Source: CAYURP01 sp964447175 (lineage in GTDB: Bacteria > Zixibacteria > MSB-5A5 > SM23-73-2). From it: a DNA stretch of 64,000 nt. The translations under genes were made by a program, and so were the position numbers. This document shows, one piece after another, positions 41,966 through 51,287 of the stretch. How positions within the stretch are numbered: position 1 is the stretch's first letter; each line of letters opens with the position of its first letter. Location of the stretch: NCBI GenBank assembly GCA_964447175.1, contig CAYURP010000011.1, positions 1 to 64,000 on the forward strand. Direction: 5' to 3'. Below the pieces are notes generated by a model that searched no databases, was not told the origin of the DNA, and saw nothing but the letters and a program-made list of their open reading frames with translations.

Positions 41966-43222
41966 ATGGGACATATGGTGGGGAAAGATATTTACCGGAA
42001 GCTGGGTAAAAAGATCGATAATCTGACTATGAGAGCTCCCTGGAATGAGGCATTTCACGCTATTTTAAAAGAGCTTTACTCAACTCAAGAAGCTGATGTT
42101 GTTGTTAAAATGCCTTATGGTTTATCTAAGTTTGATCGAATCGAAAAAATAACCAAATACGAGAGCTCTAAATTACACAAAATCCTGGACAGCTTGTGCT
42201 CCAAGGGTCTAATAATGGATATCTGTCTGGGTGGTGAATATTATTACACACTTTCTCCGATCATCATTGGGATATTTGAGTTCACTATGATGCGAACGGG
42301 AAATGATCTGGACTCAAAAAAGTGGGCTAAGCTTTTTCACTCATATCTCCAGAGTGATGATTCCTTCTGGGCAGCTAACTTTACCCAGGATAAGAGAATA
42401 TCACCCCTGAGAACGCTTCCCCACGAAGAAGCTGTGGATAAATCAGAATATGTTGAGGTTCTGGATTATGAAAAAGCCACGGCTATCGTTGAAAATGCCA
42501 AAAAATTCTGCATTGGCATCTGTTCCTGCCGTCACGAGAAAATGCATGTGGGAGAAAAAAAATGCGACGTGCCACTGGATACCTGCTCCTCTTTTGATGG
42601 TGCTGCAGATTACCTGATCAGGCATAACTTAGGAAAAGAAGTTTCCAAAACTGAGATGCTGGAAAACCTGGATCGCTCCAGGGGGATGGGGCTGGTATTC
42701 TGTGCTGATAATGTGAAAAAAGATATCACTTTTATCTGCCACTGCTGCAAATGCTGCTGCAACGTTATGTTAGGTATAAATAAATTTGGTTACCCTAATA
42801 TACTGGTTACCTCAAGTTATATCGCTGAGGTTGATGAAAAATTATGTGCAGTTTGCGGAACCTGCGTAGAATCCTGCCCCATAAATGCTATTGATATGCC
42901 TGTTGATGGAAATCCTCAAATAGACAAGTCCCTCTGCATTGGCTGCGGCGTATGTGCATTGAACTGTCAGACTGGTGCACTCAAGTTAGTAAAGCGTAAG
43001 CAGAGAGTCCTTCACCCAGAGGACACCATTGAGAGAGTAGTTCTGCAATGCCTGGAAAGAGGAACTCTTCAAAACCAGATGTTCAGCAATCCGCAGAGCA
43101 TAACTCATAAGTTCATGCGGGGCATAGTCGGGGCATTTCTGAAACTGCCTCCGGTTAAAAAGAGCCTGATGAGCGATACCCTCAGGTCTTCATTTCTAAA
43201 CGTGATGAAAAAAGGAGCTTAA
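41966..43222 (+). CDS. 4Fe-4S cluster protein with winged-helix-like N-terminus
   Basis: 418 aa from the ATG at 41966, which has a near-perfect AGGAGGT 5 bases upstream; a longer reading overlaps poor sequence. The N-terminal ~110 residues look like a helix-turn-helix fold (FDRIEKITKYESSKLHKILDSLCSKGLI). A cysteine-rich middle part holds CIGICSCRHEK, LDTCSSF and CHCCKCCCNVM. A C-terminal two-cluster ferredoxin domain carries CAVCGTCVESCP and CIGCGVCALNC. Such proteins are common in anaerobes as electron-transfer partners; the partner is unknown. It follows the tRNA and is a single gene. Confidence 0.82.
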   Translation: MGHMVGKDIYRKLGKKIDNLTMRAPWNEAFHAILKELYSTQEADVVVKMPYGLSKFDRIEKITKYESSKLHKILDSLCSKGLIMDICLGGEYYYTLSPIIIGIFEFTMMRTGNDLDSKKWAKLFHSYLQSDDSFWAANFTQDKRISPLRTLPHEEAVDKSEYVEVLDYEKATAIVENAKKFCIGICSCRHEKMHVGEKKCDVPLDTCSSFDGAADYLIRHNLGKEVSKTEMLENLDRSRGMGLVFCADNVKKDITFICHCCKCCCNVMLGINKFGYPNILVTSSYIAEVDEKLCAVCGTCVESCPINAIDMPVDGNPQIDKSLCIGCGVCALNCQTGALKLVKRKQRVLHPEDTIERVVLQCLERGTLQNQMFSNPQSITHKFMRGIVGAFLKLPPVKKSLMSDTLRSSFLNVMKKGA

Positions 43223-43410
43223 AATAAAACGGAACCAGTTCAACTAAAATGGTAGAATCCGTTAAGACCTTTACTGTCCATTATATCTAAAGGAATACTA
43301 TTTTCAATCGAACAATATCTACTCATAGCAATAGAAAGTAAAAGACTTCACTTGTAAGTTGGATCACTTAAAAAAGTATTCCCCTATCAAGATAATTCAA
43401 ATTACCTATT

Positions 43411-45291
43411 TCATGTTTCTGAATCTTGCCATTCAACATAAAGCTCCTCCAGCTTTTTGGATAACTCCTCTTTTTTTCGATTTAGTTCCAGAAGCTTTTG
43501 CCAATCCGTATAAAACTCCCTGCTGGAAAATTGATTATTTATCTCTTCAATTCTCTGCTCTGCCTCAGAGATATCCTCTTGTATCTCTTCTGAGCTTCTT
43601 TTTTTGACTTTGGGCTTGGATTTTTTGATTACAGTTTTCTTTTTCTTTTCCTGTTCCTGTTTTAGAATCTCCAGGAACCTTTTCTCCTCTTCTTTTTGCT
43701 CTTTTTTCTTCTGTTCGTAATAGGAGTAATTTCCTGAGTATTCTTTCAAACTTTCATTTTCAAAAGCATAAATCCGGCTAACAATCCTGTTCAGAAAATA
43801 ACGATCGTGCGAGACAATCAAAAGGGTACCCTCAAATTCTGATAGTGCATTTTCCAGAACCTCCCGGGAGGTGATATCCAGGTGATTGGTCGGCTCGTCC
43901 AAAATAAGAAAGTTGGGTTGAGAAAGAATCAGCTTTGCTAAAACCACCCGGCTTTGCTCTCCACCGCTAAAGCTTTTTATCTTGCGAAACACATCCTCAC
44001 CACAGAACAAAAACTTTGCCAGAAAACTGCGAAGCTCATCTAAAAGCATTTGGGGATTGACCTTCCACACCTCATCTGAAACCAAGCTTTCCATGTCCAG
44101 CCCCTGGTGCTGTTGATCATAATAACCCACATCCAGGTTGGAACCGATGTTCACTTCACCTTTTGTGGGAGCTTCCTTTCCCATAAGAATTTTCAGAAAG
44201 GTGGTTTTACCGCAACCGTTAGGACCAATCAACCCCACCCGGTCGTATCTTTCGATTGAGAAGTCAACCTCCTCAAACAGAACTTTTCCCTCGAATTCTT
44301 TTCTCAATCCCTCTGTCCAGATAAGTGCCTTAGAACTACGGTGAGTTTTTGAGAAGGAGAGCTTCACCTTTTTATCCCTGGTTTTCGGTTTTTCCAGTCT
44401 TTCCAGCTTTTCCAGAGTCTTTCTCCGGGACTGGGCTTGTTTGGTTTTTTGCCCGGCTATGTTTCGGCGAATAAAATCCTGGGTGCGAAAGATATACTCC
44501 TTTTGCCCTTTGTATTCCTTTATAGCTTTTTCAAGTTTTTCAGCTTTTTGATTCACATAGGCGGAGAAATTGCCCACATACCTTTCTGTTTTGTGATCCT
44601 CAAGCTCTATGACCTCCTGGATCACCCGATCCAGGAAATAGCGATCGTGAGACACTAACACTACCGTTCCGGGAAATTCCGACAGATATTCCTCCAGCCA
44701 CTCGGTCCCCTCAATGTCCAGATGGTTGGTGGGCTCATCCAATAATAGGAGATTAGGATCGGAGAGAAGAACAGAAGCTAAGGCAGCTCGATTTTTCTCA
44801 CCACCGCTTAAAATGTTAACATTTTTTTCAAAGTCCTCTTTGTTAAAACCCAAACCGCAAAGTACTTTCTCGATTTTGTTTTCGTAGCTGTACCCTCCTT
44901 TGTTTTCATATTCCAGCTGCAGTTGCCCGTAGATTTTCAAAAGCTTTCTGGGGTCTTTTGAAGCGGACATCTTCTTTTCAAGTTCCCTTAAGTTTTCATG
45001 AAACTTGAGAAGCTTAGAGAAGGGTTTGAGCATCTCATCGAAAAGAGTGAGATCATCCTCCAGTTGATATTCCTGACGCAAAAAACCAATTCTTAAGTCT
45101 CTTTTTCGACTTACCTCCCCCTTATCCAGCTCCAGCTCCCCGGTGATGATTTTAAAGAGGGTGGTTTTCCCTGCCCCATTTGATCCCAAAAGCCCGATTC
45201 TTCTTCCCGCCTCGATCTGCCAGGAGATGTCCTTCAAGACCAGATGAGCCCCATAGGATTTGAACACATTATGTAAGCTTACCAGAGTCAT
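43411..45291 (-). CDS. ABC-F family ATP-binding protein
   Basis: 626 aa from the ATG at 45291 (MTLVSLHNVFKSYG). A TTG 18 codons earlier would add a hydrophobic head foreign to the family. There are two ABC cassettes in tandem: Walker A GSNGAGKTT and GPNGCGKTT, signatures LSGGEKNRAAL and FSGGEQSRVVL, and LLDEPTNHLDI / LILDEPTNHLD. A charged linker lies between them and the C-terminal tail is coiled and Lys/Glu-rich (about 525-626). ABC-F proteins act on ribosomes; which subgroup (EttA, Uup or YdiF-like) is open, though the length and C-terminal coiled-coil favour Uup/YheS-like members. No membrane domain is present. Confidence 0.94.
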   Translation of the reverse strand: MTLVSLHNVFKSYGAHLVLKDISWQIEAGRRIGLLGSNGAGKTTLFKIITGELELDKGEVSRKRDLRIGFLRQEYQLEDDLTLFDEMLKPFSKLLKFHENLRELEKKMSASKDPRKLLKIYGQLQLEYENKGGYSYENKIEKVLCGLGFNKEDFEKNVNILSGGEKNRAALASVLLSDPNLLLLDEPTNHLDIEGTEWLEEYLSEFPGTVVLVSHDRYFLDRVIQEVIELEDHKTERYVGNFSAYVNQKAEKLEKAIKEYKGQKEYIFRTQDFIRRNIAGQKTKQAQSRRKTLEKLERLEKPKTRDKKVKLSFSKTHRSSKALIWTEGLRKEFEGKVLFEEVDFSIERYDRVGLIGPNGCGKTTFLKILMGKEAPTKGEVNIGSNLDVGYYDQQHQGLDMESLVSDEVWKVNPQMLLDELRSFLAKFLFCGEDVFRKIKSFSGGEQSRVVLAKLILSQPNFLILDEPTNHLDITSREVLENALSEFEGTLLIVSHDRYFLNRIVSRIYAFENESLKEYSGNYSYYEQKKKEQKEEEKRFLEILKQEQEKKKKTVIKKSKPKVKKRSSEEIQEDISEAEQRIEEINNQFSSREFYTDWQKLLELNRKKEELSKKLEELYVEWQDSET

Positions 45292-45487
45292 ATGTAAATT
45301 AATTTCACATAAAAAAAGTATGAATAAAAATAACAGGTGAAACAATCTAAATCAATACTATTATTGATAACAAACGTTTGTCCCCTTAGGCTTGAACTGT
45401 GTAGGAAAGAGATACGTCAATTGGATTCTGAGATTCTGTTCAGGATAATCATTGAACCACGCTTCAGTTACAAATACTCAAAACTGT

Positions 45488-46036
45488 TTATGTGTCGAGA
45501 TTGGCTTTCCTCCTGTTTTCTTCCAGAAGAGAAGAACACGCCCTGCAGAAATTCTTTGATTTAAAATCGATTTCCTCAGCATAGGTAGTGGAGTACATAA
45601 TACACTCTGGCTCCCGACAGTGAATTATCCCGAAGGTATGTCCCAGCTCGTGAATGGCTTCCTTTTCCAGTCTCTCTTTCAGTCGCTGTGGATTTTGGGG
45701 AAGACCGTATAGCTCGTCCCTTAAACGATAGCTGGAAACCACGGCTGCTTTTCCGTTTAACTGAGCTTCCCCGAAAACGTAAGTTAAAACCGGAATGTAA
45801 AGATCCACGCTGGTCACCACTAATACCTTACAGGGCTCATCCGGGGCTATTTTCAGAATCTGAGACAGGATCCAGGTAGAGTTATACTGATTCCTAACCG
45901 GGTCCCTGCCTTCTTCCAGAGAAAAGGATCGGTTCAATATTAAAACCGGAAGCCTGAAGGCATCCTTTAAAGCATCTGAGAGACCATCTAAAAGGTTTTT
46001 TTCTGAGAGATTTATGGGTAATATATAAATACGCAC
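45488..46036 (-). CDS. archaemetzincin family zinc metalloprotease
   Basis: 182 aa. The full archaemetzincin zinc site is present: His129-Glu130-x2-His133-x5-His139-Cys140, then Cys145, Met147, and Cys164-x2-Cys167 (HELGHTFGIIHC followed by CIM and CRAC). In the family this builds a catalytic zinc and a structural zinc. Archaemetzincins are best known from archaea and vertebrates and are rarer in bacteria; the substrate is unknown. The ATG is 2 bases after the stop of the sigma54 regulator gene, so it is co-transcribed and possibly part of the redox-sensing unit. No signal peptide is seen. Confidence 0.88.
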   Translation of the reverse strand: MRIYILPINLSEKNLLDGLSDALKDAFRLPVLILNRSFSLEEGRDPVRNQYNSTWILSQILKIAPDEPCKVLVVTSVDLYIPVLTYVFGEAQLNGKAAVVSSYRLRDELYGLPQNPQRLKERLEKEAIHELGHTFGIIHCREPECIMYSTTYAEEIDFKSKNFCRACSSLLEENRRKANLDT

Positions 46037-46038
46037 AT

Positions 46039-47391
46039 TTATTTTCGCAAGCCATATTTCTCTATTTTTTTATAGAGAGTTGCTCTATCGATTCCCAGGA
46101 CTTCAGCTGTTCGGGTTATGTTCCATCCCATCTGCTCCAGGGTCTTCTGGATGTGTACTTTCTCCACTGATTCCAAGCTTTGGTCTTGGGCAAATGCTTC
46201 TGGACAGGGAGGGAGGGGAAGATCATTGAGACTGATGCATGATTCTTTTGCTACTACTACTGCCCTTTCCACCGCATTCCTGAGCTCGCGCACATTTCCT
46301 GGCCAGTGGTAGCTCTTTAATTTCTCCATAGCCTCTGGCGAGAATCCGGTTACGGGTCTGTTGATATTTGCAGCCAATTTCTTAAGAAAATAGTTGCACA
46401 GAAATGGTATATCTGAGCGCCTCTCCCTTAAAGGAGGAATGGAAATGGAAAAAACATTCAACCTGTAATAGAGATCTTCTCTGAAAGTCCCTTCCTTCAC
46501 TGCCAGTTCTAAATCCCGGTTGGTTGCGCAAATGAGCCTGAAATCCACCTTAATGATCTCATCTCCCCCTACCCTGGTGAATTGTTTGGTCTCAATTACT
46601 CGCAGAAGATCTGTCTGAGCCTTGGAGCCTACATTTCCCACCTCATCCAAGAAGATTGTTCCCCCATTTGCCATTTCGAATTTACCTTTGCGTCTATATA
46701 GAGCTCCAGTGAAAGCTCCCTTTTCATGACCGAAGAATTCACTTTCCGTAAGTCCTTCAGTCAACCCACCACAATTCACAGTGATAATGGGGAAAAATTT
46801 CCTAGGACTTTGTGAATGAATAGCCCGGGCGATGAGTTCCTTGCCGGTCCCACTTTCACCCTTAATCATCACACTCGTATCCGTAGGGGCTACCGTCTTG
46901 ATCAGCTCAAAGACCTTCTGCATGGCCTGGCTTTCTCCAATAATCTGGTCTATCTCGTAAAGCTCCTGTATTTGTTCTCTGAGCTGAATGTTCTCCGTAA
47001 GAAGACGCTTCTGCTTTACCACATTAGCCACCATATGAGAAAGATAATCCGGATCCACAGGTTTGGTAACATAGTCATATGCTCCCTCTTTAAGAGATTT
47101 AACCGCCGTGTCCACAGATGCATAAGCTGTGATCATTATAATGGTAGCGCTGGGATCGACACCTTTGATTCTCTGTTGCAACTCCATTCCATCCATGCCC
47201 GGAAGTTTTATATCCAGAAATATGATATCCCAAAGCCCCGGTTTGAGTTTTTTCAACGCCTCGGTTGCATCGGCAGCAGAGTCTGCGTTATATCCATCTT
47301 CAATAAACCACTTGGTCATGGAATCCCGCACACTGAGCTCGTCATCCACAACCAAAATGCTGACCAGTTTTTCATTTTTCCGGGGATTCAT
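46039..47391 (-). CDS. sigma54-dependent response regulator (NtrC family)
   Basis: 450 aa from the ATG at 47391, which has GGAGGT 7 bases before it; the upstream GTG lies within that site. The receiver domain (1-125) has the phosphoacceptor Asp near residue 60 (FLDIKLPG). The AAA+ domain (about 145-375) has GESGTGKE and the sigma54-contact loop EKGAFTGA. A Fis-type HTH fills the C-terminus (NITRTAEVLGIDRATLYKKI). It is paired with the haem-motif histidine kinase upstream and probably activates the sigma54 promoter at 54834. Confidence 0.97.
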   Translation of the reverse strand: MNPRKNEKLVSILVVDDELSVRDSMTKWFIEDGYNADSAADATEALKKLKPGLWDIIFLDIKLPGMDGMELQQRIKGVDPSATIIMITAYASVDTAVKSLKEGAYDYVTKPVDPDYLSHMVANVVKQKRLLTENIQLREQIQELYEIDQIIGESQAMQKVFELIKTVAPTDTSVMIKGESGTGKELIARAIHSQSPRKFFPIITVNCGGLTEGLTESEFFGHEKGAFTGALYRRKGKFEMANGGTIFLDEVGNVGSKAQTDLLRVIETKQFTRVGGDEIIKVDFRLICATNRDLELAVKEGTFREDLYYRLNVFSISIPPLRERRSDIPFLCNYFLKKLAANINRPVTGFSPEAMEKLKSYHWPGNVRELRNAVERAVVVAKESCISLNDLPLPPCPEAFAQDQSLESVEKVHIQKTLEQMGWNITRTAEVLGIDRATLYKKIEKYGLRK

Positions 47392-47463
47392 AGCTTTCAC
47401 CTCCTATCATAATCTTTCTATAACTTTTTAAACTTCAAAGGAAAATCTGTTTTTCCCCTCCTC

Positions 47464-48981
47464 TCATTTTAAGGGAAGTTCCACAGTAAAAGACGATCCT
47501 TCTCCGATAACCGAATTAACATCGATTTTCCCATCGTGCCTTTCTATAATACCGTAGCACACAGACAAACCCAAACCCACACCTTTACCCTCCTTCTTAG
47601 TGGTATAGAAAGGCTCGAAGATATGTGGCAGATCCGCCGGAGAGATACCCGAACCAGTGTCTTGAATCTGCACCTTTATGCTGTTTTCATTGAAGATAGA
47701 GCTGGTCTTTATAGTCAAGGTACCCCCCTGGGGCATGGCTTCTACCGCATTATCCAAAATAGCCAAAAAACATTGCTGGATTTGATCTTTGTCACAGATC
47801 ACCTCTGCCTTTCCCCTCTGATATATTTTGACCAACTCGACGTTGTTCAATTTCAAGTGATGTTCCACCAGCTGGGTGCAACGGTCTAAGATCTGATGCA
47901 GATCCACCGCAGCGAATTCGCCTATCTCTTTTTTCGAGAAGAGCAAAAGGTTTTTCACGATGTTTCCGCAGCGCATAGTTTCGTCACCGACTATGGATAA
48001 ATCCCCTTGTATTGACTCCAGTCTGTCTTTGGACAGATTTCCAGAGTTCAATTTCTTTTGCAGAAGCCGGGTATAAGTCAGAATACCGCTCAAGGGATTG
48101 TTCAGCTCGTGAGCCACGCTGGCGGATAATTTTCCCAGGGAAGCCATCTTCTCCATATGAATCAGGTGAGCTTGAATTCGCTCCAACTCCTCTCGGGCTC
48201 TCTTCAGCTCCGAGGTCATGGTATTGAAGGAATTAGCCAGTCCTCCAATTTCATCTTTTTGATGAAGAGGAATGGTGTAGTCCAGGTTTCCTTCAGCAAT
48301 TGCTCTGGTACCTCTGGTCAACTCACGTACAGGTGCCCGGATTAAGGTGTAGATCAAAAAACCAGTCACCGAAAGGACGCTGAGAACCAATATAACGGAC
48401 GCCAGTATAGTCTGCCGACGGCTGCGGGCGATATCAGCATCCACGGTTGCCAGAGACATCTGCACGTCCAGGACTCCCAGTATGAATTTCTCATCTGGAT
48501 GCAGGTGGCATCCGGATCCGTAACAGGCGATCTCATTTTCTATGGGATTAATTAATGCCAGGACCCGGTGCCCGTTTGAAGATTTTATAATTCGATGACG
48601 TTCCTCTGTAGCCAAAGCTTTAAGCGGTTCGGGATAGCGGTGGCAAACCTGGCAAGCCTCCGAGGAAATCGAGACCTTTTTCAGCCTTTCCTCCGGACGG
48701 GTGGTATAGATGATTTCACCCTTCTTGTCATAAATCCGAATAGCCTCAAATCCAGGCATATTCCTGAAATTCTCGAATATCTGCTCAATGTCCTCCTTCC
48801 GGTTTATCAGCATACTGTAATGGGTGGACTCCTTAATCAGATCGGTGGTCCTCAGGGCAGCTAATTGAACCTGTTTCAGAAGATCGTTAGCCTCACTTTT
48901 AACATTTATAAAAGTGAGAGCGGCCAAACCCACAAACATAACCAAGAAAAGTGCGACGAAGAACTTTAATCCTAAAGGCAT
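47464..48981 (-). CDS. sensor histidine kinase with periplasmic haem-binding motifs
   Basis: 505 aa. TM1 is about 6-26, a periplasmic domain 28-190, TM2 191-213, and HAMP about 214-266. The phospho-acceptor is His291 in SVAHELNNPLSG and the ATPase domain about 380-505. The periplasmic part contains Cys110-x2-Cys113-His114 (CQVCH) and Cys153-x4-Cys158-His159 (CYGSGCH), which match CX2CH and CX4CH haem c attachment patterns. It also has further histidines (HRIIKSSNGHR, HLHP). It may sense redox state or a ligand via bound c haems. The gene lies 73 bases before its response regulator, downstream of the cytochrome/NrfD genes. Confidence 0.92.
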   Translation of the reverse strand: MPLGLKFFVALFLVMFVGLAALTFINVKSEANDLLKQVQLAALRTTDLIKESTHYSMLINRKEDIEQIFENFRNMPGFEAIRIYDKKGEIIYTTRPEERLKKVSISSEACQVCHRYPEPLKALATEERHRIIKSSNGHRVLALINPIENEIACYGSGCHLHPDEKFILGVLDVQMSLATVDADIARSRRQTILASVILVLSVLSVTGFLIYTLIRAPVRELTRGTRAIAEGNLDYTIPLHQKDEIGGLANSFNTMTSELKRAREELERIQAHLIHMEKMASLGKLSASVAHELNNPLSGILTYTRLLQKKLNSGNLSKDRLESIQGDLSIVGDETMRCGNIVKNLLLFSKKEIGEFAAVDLHQILDRCTQLVEHHLKLNNVELVKIYQRGKAEVICDKDQIQQCFLAILDNAVEAMPQGGTLTIKTSSIFNENSIKVQIQDTGSGISPADLPHIFEPFYTTKKEGKGVGLGLSVCYGIIERHDGKIDVNSVIGEGSSFTVELPLK

Positions 48982-49189
48982 ATTTCAGTCTTTAGACCTC
49001 TTGAGCGTTTTTAGAAAATCAATACCATAGTTTATTGTTCTTATTTAATAATATACTTATTTTGAAAATGAATGAAAAGCCTTTTTTTGACTTTTAGCGA
49101 AGCAATTTCAGTTGAGGGTATTTCCGCCGGGATACAATAAACCTCTATAATATTTTAACTTCCATTATATACTCCAACCCGGAGTGGAC

Positions 49190-50026
49190 TTACCAGGCTT
49201 GTTTATCTGTCGCCGCCAGTTCCACTGCTAATCCCAGACATACCTTACCTGGCAAAACTTGGTGGAGATACCTGATATCAGCTCCGCCATCCGGCAGGGT
49301 TTCTCCGATTAGTTCCACCTCCACCCCTCTGTGTTTGAGCAAAAACCTCAAGTGCTGAGCTTCCTCATCCAGAAATCTTTTCCCTCTGTTCCCGGTGTGA
49401 AACCTTTGCAGTTCAGAGCGGTCTTCCGTCCATTCTATAATAGCCAGCCAACCTTCTCCATATGGGTCCTTTTGCACCAGCTCCGGCTCCTGAACCAATC
49501 TAAAATTAGCTTGAGATAGGCGCCCAGAGAGTGGAGCAATTAAGAAAACCGTTCCTGCCTGGGTAATAATTTTCCCGAAAACCTGTTCCTGGATTAAGTT
49601 CTTATCTACACCATCCCATTCCAGTTTTATCAGAGGAGGTAGGGTGTAGGCTAAGAGCCCATCCACTCCTACCTTCCACATCTGACCCTGGGTCTGCCTG
49701 GCCCATAGGTGACTGGAATGTAGATATAATCCCCTTACCTCCTTGCTGGTAGAAAAGGTGAAAAAGGGCGGAGGTTTCCCTGAGTCTTCCCTTAATCCAG
49801 AATCACCCTCAAGCTGTGCCAGGTTTTCGCTCATAGATTTTCTGGGGCTGGAGCTTATTTTCCGAGATTTCACCTGGGTCCGCATGGCTTTGTCTAAGTC
49901 GCAGTGTTCACAGTCGTAATCAAAGGGACACAGCTTAAAAGAGATCACCCCTGCAGTCATCCAGATACAGCGGTTTTGGGTCTCAGCAGATTCAGCCTTA
50001 TGCTTTTTTATTGCCCTCTTTTTCAT
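49190..50026 (-). CDS. GcvH-like protein with N-terminal cysteine motif, lipoyl lysine missing
   Basis: 278 aa from the ATG at 50026, which overlaps the NrfD stop by four bases (ATGA); a longer reading would run deep into nrfD. The N-terminal motif CIWMTAGVISFKLCPFDYDC-x2-C is a probable metal or redox site (residues ~20-44). The H-protein-like fold follows about 125-240: YLHSSHLWARQTQGQMWKVGVDG, IAPLSGRL and DPYGEGWLAIIEW. At the position of the lipoyl lysine in real GcvH (ESVKA) there is TQAG, so it cannot carry lipoate there. Role unknown; the context is redox. Confidence 0.8.
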   Translation of the reverse strand: MKKRAIKKHKAESAETQNRCIWMTAGVISFKLCPFDYDCEHCDLDKAMRTQVKSRKISSSPRKSMSENLAQLEGDSGLREDSGKPPPFFTFSTSKEVRGLYLHSSHLWARQTQGQMWKVGVDGLLAYTLPPLIKLEWDGVDKNLIQEQVFGKIITQAGTVFLIAPLSGRLSQANFRLVQEPELVQKDPYGEGWLAIIEWTEDRSELQRFHTGNRGKRFLDEEAQHLRFLLKHRGVEVELIGETLPDGGADIRYLHQVLPGKVCLGLAVELAATDKQAW

Positions 50027-51285
50027 ACCATCGCCTTTTTTGTTAGAAGGTCCTCCTCGAAATCTACTTCCCGATAGACCGGGTGTTCCCGATAAACTGG
50101 CAATCGATTCACAATCCAACGGTAAACTAAAATCTCGATAGTAATTATGGTGATAACCATAATGACTTCCTTCCAGTAAAAGAACACCCGATGGGGCAGT
50201 TGCCAATTGAGCGCGATCAGGGAAACGTTGAACCTGTTGACAGCCAAGCCGATTATGGTGAAAAACGCTGTGAAACGGATAAGTCCCACGCTTCTATTCC
50301 TCACTCCAAACGCGAAAAGAAAAGACGGAAGAAGAACAAATCCAAACAGCTCCACCAAAAACCAGTAACCATAGGGCGTGTTCAGGAGATTCCAGTGGTA
50401 TCCATGGGCTAAACCCACGATCTTCAGGCCAAAATAGGTGAAAAGAACAAAGGAGGCAGCTTTTCCCAGACCTAAAGTGAGTCCAGGGAGTCTGGCCAAG
50501 TATTGTGAACTGTACCTGTGTTTAAGAAAACGGGAGGTAATTGTGCTTTCCGCAATTATCACCGAGAGTCCAGCAAATATGCTAGAAACAAAGAAAAACA
50601 AAGGCAAAAACTCTGAGTACCACAGAGGGTGCAGTTTCCCAGGGGCAAGAAGGAACAATGCTCCCAAAGCTGACTGATGAAGTGTGGACAGAATCACACC
50701 AAAGATAGTGGCGCCCACAGTTACTCCTATAGCCCATCTGCGGAATCTATTAGCACCAAGCCATTCAAAGACAGCCGGGCAAAACTCTACGAACTGGGTG
50801 GAAAGGTAAAGAGCCACATGCCAGGCCACCAAGAATAAAACCGAAGCTGTCCCAAACGAACTGATCATAGGATAAGGAAGGCGCCAGGGGCGGCCCAAAT
50901 CAACCAGAAGAAATATAACTGCGAAAAGATAACCAATAAACCCGGTAAGGACGGCAGGCCGAACCATGGGATGGTAATCCTTCTGTCCAAAAAGATAGAC
51001 GGCCGAAGCCATTATATAGCCGGTAGCGGCTAAAGGCACACCGGTGAAAAGACCCCAGTTAAGAAAAAGACTCCAGGGTTGATCGTTTGATGCATGGGTT
51101 ACCGCTCCCAGACCCTGAGTATAACGCATTATAATGAAAGGTAGCCCAATCAGAATAATTATTCCAGCCACAATGTTGAAAGGCTTCCACAAGCTCCTCA
51201 GATATCCTTTAAGACTAAGTCCCAATAATATCCTCTCTTTTATCCAGGACTGGAAAACATTTGCCTTTCCCACATACTCAGTCAT
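50023..51285 (-). CDS. NrfD/HybB-type membrane subunit (quinone-interacting)
   Basis: 420 aa, about ten transmembrane helices. It resembles HybB and polysulfide-reductase NrfD subunits: FNIVAGIIILIGLPFIIMRY, WGLFTGVPLAATGY, VDLGRPWRLPYPM, LHQSALGALFLLAPGKLHPLWY and NVSLIALNWQLPH. Such subunits take electrons from or give them to menaquinone and may pump protons. GGAGGA lies 6 bases before the ATG. It is flanked by the 4Fe-4S subunit and a GcvH-like gene. The catalytic subunit typical of Hyb, Phs or Nrf systems is missing. Confidence 0.94.
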   Translation of the reverse strand: MTEYVGKANVFQSWIKERILLGLSLKGYLRSLWKPFNIVAGIIILIGLPFIIMRYTQGLGAVTHASNDQPWSLFLNWGLFTGVPLAATGYIMASAVYLFGQKDYHPMVRPAVLTGFIGYLFAVIFLLVDLGRPWRLPYPMISSFGTASVLFLVAWHVALYLSTQFVEFCPAVFEWLGANRFRRWAIGVTVGATIFGVILSTLHQSALGALFLLAPGKLHPLWYSEFLPLFFFVSSIFAGLSVIIAESTITSRFLKHRYSSQYLARLPGLTLGLGKAASFVLFTYFGLKIVGLAHGYHWNLLNTPYGYWFLVELFGFVLLPSFLFAFGVRNRSVGLIRFTAFFTIIGLAVNRFNVSLIALNWQLPHRVFFYWKEVIMVITIITIEILVYRWIVNRLPVYREHPVYREVDFEEDLLTKKAMV

Positions 51286-51287
51286 AA

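Noticed and set aside
49190..50206. Longer start for the GcvH-like gene at 50206
   Set aside because: It would overlap nrfD by over 180 bases; the ATG at 50026 overlaps by the usual four bases and begins just before a conserved cysteine motif.
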